From IMG/VR virus record IMGVR_UViG_3300045999_005095, positions 1 to 31,849 of that record: DNA of 31,849 nt; one strand, written 5' to 3'. Below are positions 31,166 through 31,849 of the stretch, in pieces. Positions within the stretch are counted from its first letter, which is position 1. Each line of letters starts with the position of its first letter. A model generated the notes under the pieces. It saw nothing but the letters and a program-made list of their open reading frames with translations, was not told where the DNA came from and did no database searches. The DNA comes from a virus. The position numbers and the translations under genes are program-made.

Positions 31166-31646
31166 CGGCCAGCAGCGCCTGCATCGGGTCTGCCGACTTG
31201 GCCTGACGGTCGACGATTGCCATTCCTAGGCGCGTCCTGTCGGCGGGCGTGAACCCAAGAACCGACTCAAGTTGTCGCAACTGCTCGTGACAGGCTGACG
31301 ATTGCGCAAAGAACGGGGAAGGCTTCGCTGCCTTCTCCTCGCCCTGGCGGCCCGTCATGGAGTGAAAATGGATCGCTGATTTGGACAGTTCTTCCTCGGC
31401 CGAATACCAGCGGTCGAGCGTGACGGCGTAGCGGAGGACAGCGTGCTTGTCCGTCTTCGCCAGTACGCCCATCGAGTCCAGGTGCTTGCAGGCTTCGCGG
31501 AAGAACTCGCCGGCCCGCTCGCGGACGAACTCCGGCGGCTCGGGCAGTTTTTCGTAGAACTCGCCCAGTTCCTCGCGGTGGTCGGCGCGCCATGACCCCT
31601 TCAGGGCCAGAACGTGCTTGGGCTGCGGTGGCGGTCCTCGTCGCAT
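31158..31646 (-). CDS. terS: Terminase small subunit
   Basis: 162 residues from ATG 31646, with AGGAG 9 bases upstream; a longer frame from 31811 exists but its first 55 residues look non-coding. The start MRRGPPPQPKHVLALKGSWRADHRE, then REACKHLDSMGVLAKTDKHAVLRYAVTLDRWYSAEEEL and LRQLESVLGFTPADRTRLGMAI, matches the phage small-terminase style (P27 family-like): proline-rich N-terminus, helical core, and a C-terminal LGFTPADRTRL helix. It recognises the packaging site and hands DNA to the large subunit. Confidence 0.85.
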   Translation of the reverse strand: MRRGPPPQPKHVLALKGSWRADHREELGEFYEKLPEPPEFVRERAGEFFREACKHLDSMGVLAKTDKHAVLRYAVTLDRWYSAEEELSKSAIHFHSMTGRQGEEKAAKPSPFFAQSSACHEQLRQLESVLGFTPADRTRLGMAIVDRQAKSADPMQALLAGG

Positions 31647-31849
31647 TGACAATGCTCCTACTATCCCTAGGATACAGAAGCACAGAATCCGGCGCGAGGA
31701 GTCGCCGGAAACCGGGGGAGTTTCCCGTGCGCGATAGGAACCTACGAGAACCCACGAGGATCGCGTGCGCGCGCGTTGGCATCCCGTGCGCGCGAGGTCT
31801 TTTTTTCTCAAACCCGTGATCGGGTGCGAGACCTTGGCATGCGCCTCTT
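31647..31849. other. Non-coding region upstream of the terminase genes, candidate packaging site
   Basis: No gene is visible here except the start of terS. It holds repeated CCCGTGCGCG (31724-31733 and 31783-31792), a variant CGCGTGCGCG (31762-31771) and a 10-base imperfect tandem (CCTACGAGAA, CCCACGAGGA at 31741-31760). A nested hairpin is also present: an AGGTCT...AGACCT outer stem around 31795-31834 and an inner ACCCG/CGGGT stem at 31812-31825. Repeats beside terS fit a cos/pac recognition region. They do not look like a terminator. Confidence 0.4.

Noticed and set aside
31812-31825. Hairpin ACCCG/CGGGT near the right edge as a terminator
   Set aside because: The run of T precedes it on the plus strand and no T run follows it on either strand, so it does not have terminator geometry.

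Overview
The window is about 31.8 kb of a temperate, tailed (siphovirus-type) phage or prophage. Almost everything runs on the minus strand, so the late genes are read from right to left. The host is probably a planctomycete. That is an inference: one tail protein carries the CC-rich repeat (GACC...C...GGxFxGxGTxC...C) that I associate with planctomycete secreted proteins, and the tail-fibre candidate carries LamG-type domains that I also associate with that group. No rRNA, tRNA, CRISPR array or insertion sequence was recognised. Part of the early region lies beyond the left edge.

In transcription order from the right end, the head module is: terminase small and large subunits, an HK97-type portal, a long prohead protease with extra C-terminal domains, a coiled-coil protein ending in a zinc-metallopeptidase domain, a small unknown, the HK97-fold major capsid protein, a decoration-like protein, a glycosyltransferase and a small unknown. 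The connector set follows: a phiE125 gp8-like connector, two paralogous beta-rich proteins, an SPP1-type head-tail adaptor, an HK97 gp10-like protein and a DUF3168-like tail terminator.

The tail module has two paralogous tail-tube-like proteins, then the gpG/gpGT tail assembly chaperone pair joined by a textbook -1 slippery heptamer (GGGAAAA). A 1448-residue tape measure, three tail-tip proteins and an 803-residue Cys-rich/beta-repeat surface protein come next.

Between the tail genes and a second large surface protein (tandem LamG domains) lies an accessory cassette. It holds a small Cys-motif protein, a mini-metallopeptidase, a metallophosphoesterase, a deoxycytidylate deaminase, a deoxynucleoside monophosphate kinase, a 57-residue gene and a one-TM holin-like protein. 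Many genes overlap by 1-4 bases (ATGA, GTGA, TGATG, TAGTG), which points to translational coupling through long polycistronic messages.

The late operon ends tail to tail with a tyrosine integrase on the plus strand; the two stop codons share bases. A small plus-strand gene precedes the integrase. A compact divergent promoter region separates it from a minus-strand protein with two helix-turn-helix units, which probably acts as a regulator. At the left edge is the start of a minus-strand ATPase/helicase-like gene, presumably the beginning of the early/replication region. The bases upstream of the terminase small subunit hold no gene but carry repeats and hairpins that could be the packaging site.
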